From assembly GCA_019914995.1 (NCBI GenBank), contig CM034140.1, positions 3,162,001 to 3,226,000 on the forward strand: a DNA stretch of 64,000 nucleotides. Direction: 5' to 3'. Shown here in pieces: positions 48,375 to 60,283 of this stretch (position 1 is its first letter; every line of letters begins with the position of its first letter). The translations under genes and the position numbers were made by a program. This DNA is from Acanthochlamys bracteata. Taxonomy: Eukaryota > Streptophyta > Magnoliopsida > Pandanales > Velloziaceae. The notes under the pieces were generated by a model, which had not been told where the DNA came from, did not search any database, and saw only the letters and a program-made list of their open reading frames with translations.

Positions 48375-49444
48375 TTACCTTACCAAGAAAAACATGCAAT
48401 TGCTTTATTTTGAAAAGCAAAATTTTAACTCCAAGGAACTGAGTTATGCAATGTATCCTCTAAGGAGACTGACATGGCAACTCATTGGCAGAATAGATGG
48501 CATGCATGCATTCATGCATCAGGTTTACAGTTATGCTAATCTTTTCATGGACAGGTCATCCTAATCCTAGTTATTATTGAAGCATGGTTCAGCTTTGTTT
48601 TGGATGCAGATCAGAATTTAGGAAAGATTTCTTGCTAGGACCTGTTTTGCAAGGCGACTCCTACATGGGTTTGCCAGGTTTTGAGGTTGTAATGATGATT
48701 AGTGTTAGGGCATTACAGTGTTTCACATTGATGCAGCTTTTGCTGATTAGATCTTAGATTGCCGGGCAGAATAGAAGTAACAAAACTCCAATTGGCTTAC
48801 GTGATATCTAGGATTTATGACTCGGGTGTTAAGAGTGTAGGCTTGTGTAGCTTGCTGAATTTGGTCCCTTGTCTTGCATCTTCTGTGATCTATTGTACCA
48901 GGAAGCATTCATTGTTGGAGTTAGTGCCTCCTGGCATAAATCTGATTGAAAGTCAACGGTGACTGAGTCCAAGTTCAACTATAGTATACTGAAAATTACG
49001 GATATTGCTTAGAACTCAGCAAAATTTTCAATTATGGCATACTGAAGAATTGTTGAATGTTGAATTTTGCAGAATGTTTTCAAAATTTTATGGATTTGGT
49101 TTAGTATATTCTTCATCTTCTGCCGTACAATTGTACTTGTGTTCTCAGTTTTCTATCGTACAAATCGATCGAAGCAGCCAACTCAGAGGGCTAAAAGTGC
49201 TTGTTTCATACAGTATATCTCTCTCTTATAACTTCCCAAGTTTTTTCTTTTCCTGAGAGCTGAGTGAGATGCCAAGTAATGCTGTGTTCTACTGAAGATG
49301 TCTCAATAAAAGCGCCATATAGTTTAACGGATGGATCAATTGGATTTCTTTCTGAAACGATTTATGAATAACCTAAATTCAAAAGAATTGTAGCTGATGA
49401 TGGTAACCTGAATTACCATCGTTTTTTAAGAATCACGCTCACAA
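48375..49444. other. 3' region of the NST1-like gene and spacer
   Basis: Several hundred bases may be 3' untranslated region. Short frames are present but no second gene is recognised. Confidence 0.35.
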
Positions 49445-49646
49445 GAGCGTGTTTACTAACCCACTAAATTTAATTTTTTTTAAATTTTATTTTTAATGTA
49501 AAATAAATGAAAATATATAATAAATTTTTTATGAAAACTTTTTTCAAATTTTAATTTTTTAATATATATAAATATTAAAAATTATTTTTTACAATATTTT
49601 AATTTATTTTTTTAAAAATTGAATTTATTTTAGTGTAAACACGTCC
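49445..49646. mobile_element. MITE with GAGCGTGTTTAC terminal repeats
   Basis: The left end is GAGCGTGTTTAC (49445-49456). The right end is GTAAACACGTCC (49635-49646), reverse complement GGACGTGTTTAC. An A/T-only core of about 180 bp. The best-preserved ends of this family besides 4184. Confidence 0.7.
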
Positions 49647-49834
49647 TAAATGCAAGTGATCAGGAAATTTAATGTTAGAATCGTTTTACGCAAAATTTCC
49701 AAAGTTAGGGTTTAAAGATTTCAGTCTTTAAGCCAAGCGAGAGAGAAAACGTTTTCCTTGGTAATTACCTCTCCCACTACCGCCTGCTCGTCGTTACTTC
49801 AATCGTTCATTTGATTCAACTTCAAATAATGCCG

Positions 49835-50520
49835 GCTGCAATTTAATAAGGGGAGTGGTAAATCCAGAATCGAAGCCGCTGCTAGACGACCGAAGCCAAT
49901 CGGGAGAACTCAGCGATTAAATCATTTGCTAAGAAGCCTAGCAGCAGTGGCAACAAGAACAGGTTGAAATGTTTTTAAGCAATACCATTTTTTATTCTAT
50001 TGCAACAAGAAACAGAGATAACGAGGAAAATGTTTGAGCAAGAATGTTCAATTTGTTGACGGGGAAAATTCAGACCTTTGTCAAGTGTGGTTATTTACTT
50101 GTTTATTATCGCATACTTACTTTCAGTTGGCCTTCTAAATTCCGTAACTTCTTTTTTTGTATTAATACAGAAAAGGCTGAGGAGAAAGATGTTGAAGCCA
50201 AAGAATGCTCAGTCTTGCCCGATACAACCCAGTCCATCAATCCTAGCGTTTGTTGAAGATAATTTACTGCAACTCACCATGAGTTTCCAGCCTCACTTAT
50301 TTTTCCTAATGGATGACCACTAACGCTCTCAAATATATTCCACAGCTATGGGTTCGTAGGCGTTTGATTGAATTGCTGAATGCTGATTATAACATCGAGC
50401 TATCTGCTTCCCTGGATAATACCTCTTTCTCTACAATCTGAGAGAGAACGACTAGAAGAAAGTGTAAGGTTACACAACTTCCTTGAAGGAAAAACTCTTG
50501 TAATTTTCATCATCATATCC
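49835..50520 (+). pseudogene. Broken multi-exon gene relic, protein not recognised
   Basis: Coding-like blocks appear in order on the plus strand: AIKSFAKKPSSSGNKNR ending at AG|GT near 49962; after an acceptor near 50170, KRLRRKMLKPKNAQSCP and PSPSILAFVEDNLLQLT; after another acceptor near 50345, LWVRRRLIELLNADYNIELS and ASLDNT; then, in a shifted frame, ERERLEESVRLHNFLEGKTL. The upstream 49750-49850 resembles a 5' leader with a start codon followed at once by stops. The spacing and splice-like borders suggest an ex-gene. The frame change at about 50435 and the lack of a start argue against function. I do not recognise the family. Confidence 0.4.
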
Positions 50521-53500
50521 ACACATTTGTTTGAGCTGCTGATACTCAACTCTTGCTGTTATTATTCTTTCACATATTCTGTGTTTCTGGATATGAAGGA
50601 ATCAATATTGTAAAGATGGAAAATGAACTAAAAAAGTTTAGCTTGTAACTTGTGTTTCTCAGCATATAGGAATTATACAATAAAGCCAGCATTCAAATTA
50701 TACACTTGAATGCATTTTGGAGTTTTCACTTATAAGTTACTAGGAAATTTGGTTTACAAGTTGAGCATGTGTCAATCTGCTTTGTTATCATGTATAGGAT
50801 TAAGCAAATCAAATGCAGCTACTAACTCAGAAGTTTTACTAGATTGTTTGGTTATGATTTTTTGAAAATAAACCTGATTTATTTAGCTGGTTCCAGAAAA
50901 TTCATTTGCATAAGCTGGGCATATTAGAGTTTTTACTGAGAGTTGGAAATTGTTGGGCAACAATGAAGTAATTAGAATTCTAGAATGGACCTGTCTTGAC
51001 CTTGAAATTGGTTCTTGAACACGTCTTTGTAGCATGCATTCGTCTTTATTCTTAGAATTCTTTGGTACTGGTAACTGTCCTTTACTCCAAGTTCTAGGGG
51101 TGGTGGCCTGACAAAAGCTGTAGCACTTACTTCGCCTGCTTTCTTCATAGTATCTACAAATCTGTACAATAAATTACTTTTGACTTCTTATTGGTCTTTT
51201 TCCTAGGAATAATAATATGGTCATCTAAAGTTTACAGACTGAATCAGTATGCAGGTTCTGGAATCAAGTAATTCAATAGCAAACTGAAGTTCCTGTTCTT
51301 AGAGTCTGCTATTTGAGCTAGCACAACTGGTATGCGTGATATTTTTCAAGTACCTGTTACCTGTATTTCCACTCAAAATAAGAACTTCACACCTCTCTAA
51401 GATTGTATGAAAATTGCTTTATATGTTAGTTCTTGCATTAATCTCCAGAAATTAGTTAAGATGCGAACCTCTTGTACTTGCATAGCATGACATGCAATAT
51501 CAATTGGGAAAACCACATCATGGCAAATAAATCAATCCTCAAACCCATGGTAATCTCTCTTTTTGTACAGACCGCCCTAGAAAGTAGACCACATGCAACA
51601 TATATCATATTGTTGTGCGCATTGATCATCAAACTGAAGTGGTTGTTGCATTAATTTGAAAGCGTGGAAGACTTGCTTGGAGCGCATAGCACTTTTTATG
51701 ATATCCTGATTAACTTGTGAATGTATTGATGGTGAGCTCTAGGTCTGGTGCTGGTATGCAAATCTGTAGGAGTATGCTTTCCAAGATTGTTAGTTTTGCC
51801 AAGCCGTAGTGCAGAAATGATCTGTTCCCAGCTCGTATAGTTTGTGACAGAAACCAGTATCCTATAAGAATCTCCCGTCTTGGCAGGATAAATTAACAAA
51901 AGTTCCATCCAAATTTCGCTGTGGAATGAAGCCTTCCTATGAGATGAACCTCCATTATACATATGAAGCATTTCATGAGAGATGACCTTTAGACCTCATT
52001 TGGTGAGCTGTAGAGGATAAGATTCATCATGAGGATCAGCATGCATGTTGTTTCCTTTACCTGTGTACTCTATGCTGCAGTGAAATGGTAAAATGAACTC
52101 TCCAGAAGCAGCTGCATCGCCATGCATTAATGAAGCCTCAAATTATGATGACTTTTTGGAATTTAAAAGAATTCTCGTATGATTGCTTAAAGTTGTTTTC
52201 AAAAGCTTATATGCTCTTCTTTCACTGAATACATTAGTGGATTATGTTTTATATACATATCAAATCGAGCTAGTGTATTACACTAATTGGTCTGATTTAT
52301 GTGTGCATCCTAAAAAATCGTACATTGATGACATGGACTGTAAAACAGAAATCAGCTTCAACTTTGCTCTGCAGAAGCTGATGCAAGTTTTTCTTGTGCC
52401 CTCTTTTGGTATATCCTGAATAGATGCATATACTTGCCTGATTGATTGGCTATAATTATCTTGTTTTACGGGTGTTCACCAACATTTTATCATATTTTCT
52501 TTTCCGAAAATTTTATTTTCAATTCATTTTCAAATCAAAATAAATATAAAATATAAATTCAATATTTTTTGTCAGAAAATTATTTATAAATTTTATTTTT
52601 GTATTTTATTGTTTAATTAATTTATTTTTAAAAATTCAGTTTCGAAATTCAATTCTGACCAAAATAAAGACGTACTAAATGCGAATTCAGCTAAACTCGA
52701 AACCCGTATCATCATCTTCAACTACTCCCGCTACCTTGAAGTTAAAAGGTTCTTCTCCGGTGGTGGCTGAGTTCAGAGTCAAAGAAAGCAATGTTAGTAG
52801 TTGGTCATTATCTTTGTTTCATTATCTTAGTTTCTTCTCGATATAAATCTGCTGGTAATTCTATTATTGAATTGAGTTGCGTGTAAAATAATAATACAGA
52901 GAAGTCAGAATTCAGAATAATAATCTGTTCTGATAATAGAGACTAAGTATATTATAGTAGAAGAGATTAGTTGGATAAAAGTTGGAAGGAAAAAAACAAA
53001 TTCTTCAACTCTCCTATTAATTGATTAATAACTCATTTATCGAAGATTATTTCGGACGGTTAAGATAATGAAGAAGAAATTGTGACGAAAATCTTATTAC
53101 TGCCTGATGAGAGTTCAAAGAAACCTACGCGGTGATCGACGACGGCGACTGGGTCATCACCTACCGAACGTGCTCCGCAGACATGATGGTGGGTCCTAAC
53201 GTCTAGCAAATACCAATGGCCTTCGTTGATTTTCAAATTTGTTTTAACTTTTTTTATTTAAAAAAACATTTTACTTTCAACTATATAAAAAAATGTATAA
53301 TTATTTTCTGTTCACTTTAAAAATACATAAAAGTTTAAACTTATTTTAACAGTACAATATACATAATTATTTCGTATTAGATTATATTTTGTAAGTCATT
53401 TACTGTAAAAAGAATCTACTCATACAGTAACTCAAGAAAACAAAATTGTTCTACTACATTAGAGGATTGCCATGAAATAACAAAGGTAATAAAAGTCCTA

Positions 53501-53857
53501 TAACCTGTTATTTGTTTTATAAATGTTTCCAACTAATAAGTATAACATGGTTTCTTCACCAAAATTATGTTATTTTTGGACAAAAATCAACGCACACTAA
53601 CCAACACGTACAGATATATTATCTTTAGGTACGTTAAAAGAATAATTATTATAAAGAAAAACCATGACAACACGTTTTGCTGGGTTGATTTTTTTGATTA
53701 TTCCTATTTTTCTCTAAAGTCAAAACGGAACACCACCAAATACAACCCCTTTGTCTTCTTCCCTGCTCCACCCAAAAATCCCCAATCTGCATTCTTCTTC
53801 TCTGCAATTCAATTCTAAAGCAATCAATCAGCTGGGAAATTAAGACTTGGTGAGATC
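50521..53857. other. Spacer with isolated exon-like fragments
   Basis: Mostly T-rich spacer. 52468-52676 has weak MITE-like ends (GGGTGTTCACC and AAGACGTACT). 52697-52810 can be read KPVSSSSTTPATLKLKGSS and PVVAEFRVKESNVS. 53108-53205 can be read EFKETYAVIDDGDWVITYRT. Neither is joined to anything by sequence I can defend, and neither is recognised. Confidence 0.3.
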
Positions 53858-54239
53858 ATGTGCCCCTTGAGAATAGTTCTCATCTTCTTATCAGCTACGC
53901 TCGCTGGATTTTTCGTTCTTCGGGGACTCAAACAATCCAACTCCGACGACCTCCTTCTCTCCGACGACAACGTTCCGACCGCTCAGTCCTGCTCCGATTC
54001 CTCTAAGACCACAATCTTCTCCAAGGTAAAACTAACAAAGAATCTTCCAATTTATCAAATCAAATTGAGTCTTTGTTGTCATGATTTTGAGCTGATTCTA
54101 AAAAGCATCAATTTTTATTTTACAGGTGAAGTTGGGATTCTGGACTTGTGTTGACATGGCCAGCGGGAAGTACCTGTGGAGCCACCTTGTATCTTCAACA
54201 ACAATGAATTCAGAGAAGAAGAACAACAAGCAACAGTGA
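53858..54239 (+). CDS. Small single-pass membrane protein (plant 'methyltransferase-related' family)
   Basis: Two exons, 53858-54025 and 54126-54239, in phase 0 give 93 residues. Residues 1-22 (MCPLRIVLIFLSATLAGFF) form a signal anchor, followed by a hydrophilic Asp/Ser-rich stretch. Exon 2 gives LGFWTCVDMASGKYLWSHLV. The MCPLR...LAG opening and the FW..VDMASG.YLW ending match small plant proteins labelled methyltransferase-related. No methyltransferase motif is visible, so the label should not be read as a function. The size is normal for the family. Role unknown. Confidence 0.75.
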
Positions 54240-54831
54240 GACATTGATGAAATCTTCAATGGCGCCTGTGGAATTTATGGGGAAATCTAATTTTCTGTAA
54301 TCGTACTTTTTCTATTCCTTGTTTTTTTTTCACTGAAATTTTACTAATTACGACTACTCGGTGGAGTAGAATCAAAATGAATCTGTGTATGTTTTTCTGA
54401 ATCGATGATGATGAGTTGATGTCTGTTGTTGTATTCGCCAATAATTTATGGAAACTGTTGTTTGTGTGTTTGGTTTTTGTTTTGAAATTTAACATGGGTT
54501 AGGAGATTATGTAATGAAATTAATTGCTGTAGCATAGAAATTTTGATTAGAGAATTTATATGTGCTTGCAATTTAAGAGTTGAAGCTCAATGCTTCCTTC
54601 AATGCAATTTCCAGTGGAATAACATCTTATCTGAAAGCTAATATTGACAAGAACAAGTTCTTTTATTTATCTTAACAACTTTCGGTAAGCATATAATGCA
54701 TTATTTTATCAGATTTTGAAGTAAGCGACATGAGCATTAATTACATTATTATGGAGAACAGCATGAATACGTGCTCATCACCCCAGTGCTATAGCTTTGG
54801 CGTAGTTTTGTGAATGATAATAGAAATATTT

Positions 54832-55043
54832 GGGAGTGCACGAGTTTTTTCGAAAAAGAAAAGTATTTTAAACTTTAAAAAAAATAAATTTTATTTTTTA
54901 TTTAAAAAAATAAAAATAACTAATAAAAAAATTTTATGAAGTAAAATTTTTCTACATTTTAAAAATTTTGTATAATATTTTAAAAATCTTATTAGAAAAC
55001 ATTAAAAAAAAAAATTAGAGAAAAAAAGTTCCCAAACATGCCC
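54832..55043. mobile_element. Probable MITE, GGGCATGTTTGGGAAC end
   Basis: The left end is GGGAGTGCACGAGTTTTTTC. The right end is GTTCCCAAACATGCCC, reverse complement GGGCATGTTTGGGAAC. A/T core, about 210 bp. The right terminus matches the ATGTTTGG group seen at 1556 and 34712. Confidence 0.5.
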
Positions 55044-55212
55044 AATGTATACATATATAGCTAAACCCCAATAGAAATTTCCTGATTTTAAGCATGACAA
55101 CTAACACCAAGAACTTATTTTATTTATTTCTTAAAGAGTAATCAAAAGTAAATTTTTGGAAAGGATGAGTTTGTTTAGGTATTAGAAAGTGCTTCATAAG
55201 TGAGTTTTTACC

Positions 55213-55942
55213 ATAGTTGTTAGACCCGATTGATCCGTTTTGATCCGATTTGACCCGTTAATCCACTTCAATTCGATCGATCCGTCCGTCCGGATCAAAT
55301 CAGGTTAAAAAAGTTTTTAAAAATTAATTAAAAATTTTTAAATTGATGATATATTTAATACAAAAATAATTATTAATAGTTCTATATTGAAAAAGAATAT
55401 GTAGTTTAAATTTTGCATTTGGATGTGATAATGCAAAAATATAATTAATTATGTCTTATTTGTAAATATCAATTATTAGTAATTTTTAAATTTATATATT
55501 GTAAAATATTTAGACTCAAATATATATACCTAAAAAATTAGTTATATCTCTTTTATAATTTATCTATTTTATAGTTTTATTTTTTTCTAATCTCCTAATT
55601 TATTTAAATATTTTTCATTATAAATTTTAGTTGTTATTATTATTGTTGGTGGTGGCAATTATGGTAGCAATATTTTAATTTTCGTTATGATTATTATTAC
55701 TGCTGTTGTTTATAATAATGGCATAATAAAAATACTTTAATTTTTTATTATGATTGCTATAGCTATTATTATTGGTAGTGTCATTGATAGTAGATTTTTT
55801 ACTATAATTATTATCATTATTAGTTAAAAATATTTTAATATTATTGACCCGACGATTCGACCAGTTGACTCGACGGTTTAACCCGAGAACTGTAACTCAG
55901 ACAGTTTTTCGGTTCGATGTCCGGTCCGATTTTTACAACTAT
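55213..55942. mobile_element. About 730-bp inverted-repeat element rich in GATCCG words
   Basis: The left end is ATAGTTGTTAGACCCGATTG. The right end is GGTCCGATTTTTACAACTAT, reverse complement ATAGTTGTAAAAATCGGACC. Both subterminal zones are rich in GATCCG, GACCCG and TCGACGG words, like the right part of the element at 1957-2712. The interior is A/T-rich with GTTATTATTATT-type runs and has no gene. Confidence 0.55.
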
Positions 55943-56476
55943 AGTTTTTACTAGCCATTTTTAAAAAATAGATCATTAACAAATAAGTTTATAAAGTAAT
56001 TCATAAAATAAATATAAATTTTATATGAAAAGATTACAGTTAAAGTAAAACACGTCCGAAGTGGATTGTTTTTGACCAAAAAATAAAATGTCTTTCAGCA
56101 AAGTGGAACACACCCGAACTGACTCGTGTTGTTAAAATGTCGCTACCAAGAACTAGTTCATTTTGTGCAAAACATACATAGGAGTACAAACTAAGCAATC
56201 AACCGTATACAGTAGTCTCTCTGGATCTCTCCCAAACTGCTCAAAGATTTTAAACAGTAATGCTTATGAATTGATGAAAGTCTACTTCCTGACCGAAAAT
56301 CTTGTTAAAATCTGAAGCTACTGTCTACTTTGTTCGAACTCAACATGTACGCATATTTATAATCATAAGATTTTCATATTTAATTTGACAAGAATGTAGC
56401 TTTACAAAAAAAAAACGTATGATATAATTACCCATTAATTATTTTATTACATAGTTACAATCATAAATATAATTAA

Positions 56477-56700
56477 AGGGTTGTTTTGGATTGCTCCAAA
56501 AATAGAATTTTTGAAGGAAAAAAACTTTTCATAGAGTTTTTTAGGAACGAGCTTGCTAAATTCTTAGACTTAAGAAAACTGTATCTAAAACAATTTATAA
56601 CGTAATCTAAATCTTTCAAATTAAAATATTATAAAATGTTTATCAAAAAATTAAAAAGAAAATAAAATTGTTAAAAAAAAGCAATTTCAAACATCACCTA
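56477..56700. mobile_element. Probable MITE upstream of SLX1
   Basis: The left end is GGGTTGTTTTGGATTGC. The right end is GCAATTTCAAACATCACCT, reverse complement AGGTGATGTTTGAAATTGC. A/T-rich, non-coding. It ends about 175 bp before the SLX1 start codon, so it may overlap the promoter. Confidence 0.5.
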
Positions 56701-56875
56701 ACTGGGCCTTAGTGGACTAAATTTAAGATATTTGAGAAGCTAGCCTGTTATGTGTGGGCTTGCGCCACATTCGTTTCGGGAAGGAAACGGAAAAGGTTCA
56801 AAAAAGGGCAAACAGCGACTTCAACGGTCAGTTAGTCTCGAGCCCTATTTCATTCGTGTTCATCTGAGAGCAGAA

Positions 56876-59800
56876 ATGGCGTCGAAGAGAGGGAAATCGA
56901 AGCAACGAACATCGAAATCAGGAGTGAAATCGAATTTCTGGAGATCTAAGGGAACGAAGCAGAAGTCGAGTCATGAAGCAGGAGTCGGGATGGCTGATAA
57001 GGAGCGTGATAAGGAGTCACAGAGCGCGAAGGGATTTTATGCCTGTTATCTCCTTCGTTCTCAATCAAAGGGCTACACTTACATTGGGTATGTATGCATT
57101 TCATAAAAATGTCAAATCTTTGTTAAAAAGTCTTTACTTTGGATTATTTCACATTCTTGGTGCACTAGTCGATTATTAGTTTTATGCGGGTATAATAGAT
57201 TGGTACATATACATATTTATATCTTGTACAACTTACTGTAAATTACTCAGTCCAATTTGAGTGCCTATTATGAGGAACGTACATGCTAATATTTCTGTTG
57301 TCTTACATAAGTACACAGTGATTATAGGCTTAAAATAGTCGGTTTTCTTTTTTTTCATACTATAAGTTGCACATGATTAAAGGTCTACTCGTGGAATGTT
57401 ATTGTTAACTTCGAAGGAAGGTGTCATATGTGGTGCACAGTTACATGAGTGGTTCTGTGTGCTTGCAGGTTTACAGTAAATCCTCAACGCAGAATAAAAC
57501 AACATAATGGTGAATTGGTGTCTGGTGCATCAAAGACAAGACATGGACGCCCTTGGGAGATGATAATGTGCATCTATGGCTTCCCCTCCAACGTCTCTGC
57601 ACTCCAGGTTGGCAGATTGAGTATAAGTAGACATAGTCGTCATTAATTTGTGCATTTTCTAGGAGATGTATGCTTTTCTTGGACATACAATCTGGCTCCT
57701 ACAACCATCTTAGCTAGATTGAGATCTTATGCTTGTGAGATTGTTGTAGAGTAAGGACAATGCATTCTAACATAGTTTTGCAAGAAAATTAGACAAAAAC
57801 AACCTTCTGATTAGTAAAGTTCCGGTTAACCCATGCTTTAATAGGCAATGAGATGCATGAGGAAGCATAAGAGATCTACCTCTAAGGTTTTGATTAGTGA
57901 ACTCTACTACAACTTATTTTAAAGAATCTAATGTCTTCATTTTAATTTGGGGCTGATATATATACAGTGCATGGAGTGCTTAAAGAGTGTCATAGTGCAC
58001 GGAGTGCATGTATTCCTCCCCATTTTTAGCTTTCAAAATTAATTTTTCACCGTTAAATATGAAGAACAACGAGTGTAAAATATGCTGACAAAATTTTAGC
58101 TCATCGGACAACGAATCGATCTTCATTCAGTCCTATATATATACGCACACACACACATAGGAGCACATTCTCCTTTAGCACACATTAGTGTGGTCTCACC
58201 AGCACAAAATTTTAAATTTGATATTCACCATTGAAAATGAAAAACTATGAGTTGAAAATATGTTTACAAAATCTCAGCTTAATCGAATCGCGAATTAACC
58301 TTCATTAGACTTCTTAATCAATATGAAAAAAATAAGTAATATATATGTTTTGAACTTTTTTTTTTATGTCATCATGATTAATAAGTCGGATGAAGATTGA
58401 TTCACTATTTGATTGAGCTGAAATTTTGTCGGTATATTTTCAACTCATAGTGCTTCTTATACAACAGTGTAGACTTAATTTGTTCGGGTGGAATCGGATT
58501 GATGTGCACGGATGCGTGTATAATATATGATGTGCCGCTATTCTCTCCCATATATAGACTATAATTTGTAATAGAATTTATTAAATATTTCCTAACCCAT
58601 GGATACCTTCATTTTGCGATAGAGCATTAAGCCAGTACGGTCACTAGTGACCGATAGGAAGAGAGATATGTTGAACCTGAAGGCATTAGGTTATCTCTTA
58701 GGTTTGTTTGAAATCTCACTAGGTTGTAATTAATATATTTGAAGCTTTCTCTCATTCAGTCCCTTCTCCGTAAGCATACCATGTTGGTTCCTTCACAAGT
58801 TTGGCTTTTAACCTGGTCTAGGACTTTGTCAAGAGAACCAAATTAAATTTGCAACTATTGCTACATAGATTGTCTAGTAAGATATCCCCAAAAGGGAACA
58901 CAAAATTTCCCTGAAGTACCAGTTTAGTCAGAAAGTCGGTCAGCATGTCACTAGCATTTTGTGCCATTTTGTGAACCATGGTAAGTAATTTGAATCTCCT
59001 TGATCTTGACCTGTATAACATGTCTGATATAATGATTTCGGCATCTCATGCAATTGATATTTGCAGTTTGAATGGGCCTGGCAGCACCCTACAGAATCTT
59101 TAGCAGTCAAACAAGCTGCTTCAGAGTTCAAGACTCTCAATGGTGTTCACAATAAAATCAAGCTTGCTTACACAATGCTTTCGCTCCCTTCCTGGGAAAA
59201 GTAGGCGTTCTTTCTTTCTGCAACCTGATTTATTTAGGTTTCAACATGATGATATAGGGTTCTTATTGAAGGTTTTCTTTGATCAGCTTGAAACTTACAG
59301 TTAATTTTTTCTCAACGAAGCACATGATCCATACTGCTGCCTGTCGAAGACTTCCAAAGCAAATGAAGGTCAATGTGTGTGCTATAAATGACCTACCATG
59401 CCATATGGAAGGGCAGAGTTATCATATTGATGAGGATGAAGATAACTGCAACTCGGAAGAAGTACCATATTATGCAGAAGGCCAGAATAATTGTATTGAG
59501 GAGGACGATGATAGCTGGGAAGATAAGAGAAGTTCAGATACTGATGAGATTTCAAACTCACTTGGATCAGTGGACAACAACATAGTGGATTCAAATCAGC
59601 CAGATTATGCATCTCATCGTCAATATATGCAGGACCCAGAGTCAAGCAACGGACATCTAGAAAGCTTTTTACACTTTACAAATAATTCCAGAGAAATGTC
59701 ATCCTCCTATCACATAGGTGGTCTTCAAAACTGGAGGGACTTAGATGTACCGGGAACCGGGCAGGGGATAGAGAAATCTGTATCTCTTCCCAAATCTCCA

Positions 59801-60283
59801 AAAACCTTTGAACGGTCATTGAGGACCTCCTCACTAAAGGATTTTAGTCCTGATGAAGAATCTACTACTTGGCTTGAGGACATTATTTCATGTCATGGAG
59901 GTCCGGGTTCAAGTCTGAATTGTTTTAGGAATGATTCTTTGTACAAAAGGCACCTTTTAGTTGATGAAGACTGTACGACCGGGTCAAGTGAGGAGTTTGA
60001 AACGCCTGTCTCTCCTATTGGTTATACAGAAACCCATAACGGATCATCAACTGAAGATTCTCTTATTTGGATTGAGGACGAGGAATCAAATCATAAAGCA
60101 TTACAGTCAACTCTAAGGAACTGCAATTATGGGATACCATACGACGGCCATCTCTTGCCTGCAGATGACTGTATAATAGATTTATCAACACCGCCTAGCT
60201 GCAGAAATCAAATGCAGCCCCATGCTAAGAGGCTCAACGTCTTCCCAGAAATTATCGATCTTACAGGGTCCCCATTAATCTAA
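56876..60283 (+). CDS. SLX1: SLX1-type GIY-YIG structure-specific endonuclease (HIGLE-like)
   Basis: SLX1 proteins cut branched DNA (5' flaps, replication forks, Holliday junctions), usually with SLX4 as partner. Four exons, 56876-57087, 57469-57607, 59067-59200 and 59287-60283, join in frame to 493 residues. An in-frame upstream ATG at 56750 is less likely because the family starts MASKR-like with a basic stretch. GIY-YIG domain about 54-160: YLL at 58-60, YIG at 69-71, [12 protein letters not shown] with the catalytic Arg78/79, and FEWAWQHP with the likely metal-binding Glu119. Residues 163-493 are plant-specific, acidic and Ser-rich. No RING/PHD zinc finger, found in yeast and animal SLX1, is visible. 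The tail has two IIDLS/IIDLT motifs (458-462 and 484-488). Arabidopsis HIGLE (At2g30350, from memory) is the expected orthologue. Confidence 0.93.
57955..58560. mobile_element. Foldback-like element in SLX1 intron 2
   Basis: Within the intron, the plus strand at about 58225-58320 (TATGAGTTGAAAATATGTTTACAAAATCTCAGCT...CTTCATTAGACTTC) is inverted at about 58380-58460 (GTCGGATGAAGATTGATTCACTATTTGATTGAGCTGAAATTTTGTCGGTATATTTTCAACTCATA), with about 60 bp between. A second, direct copy of the same block is at about 58040-58130. Outer words GTGCA..GGAGTGCATG and GTGCACGGATGCGTG flank the unit. This gives a long imperfect hairpin typical of foldback or MITE-derived repeats. A (CA)n of six units lies at about 58146-58158. 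Confidence 0.6.

Larger units (their letters stand above)
54240..56749. other. Spacer holding three inverted-repeat elements
   Basis: 54240-54600 is probably 3' untranslated region and spacer. Elements at 54832, 55213 and 56477 are listed separately. No further gene was seen. Confidence 0.45.

Noticed and set aside
51696..51971. 91-codon minus-strand frame
   Set aside because: No recognised domain, no splice context and ordinary spacer composition.
56750..56875. In-frame upstream start for SLX1
   Set aside because: The extra 42 residues do not look like the family N-terminus; [11 protein letters not shown] at 56876 does. The upstream part borders a MITE.
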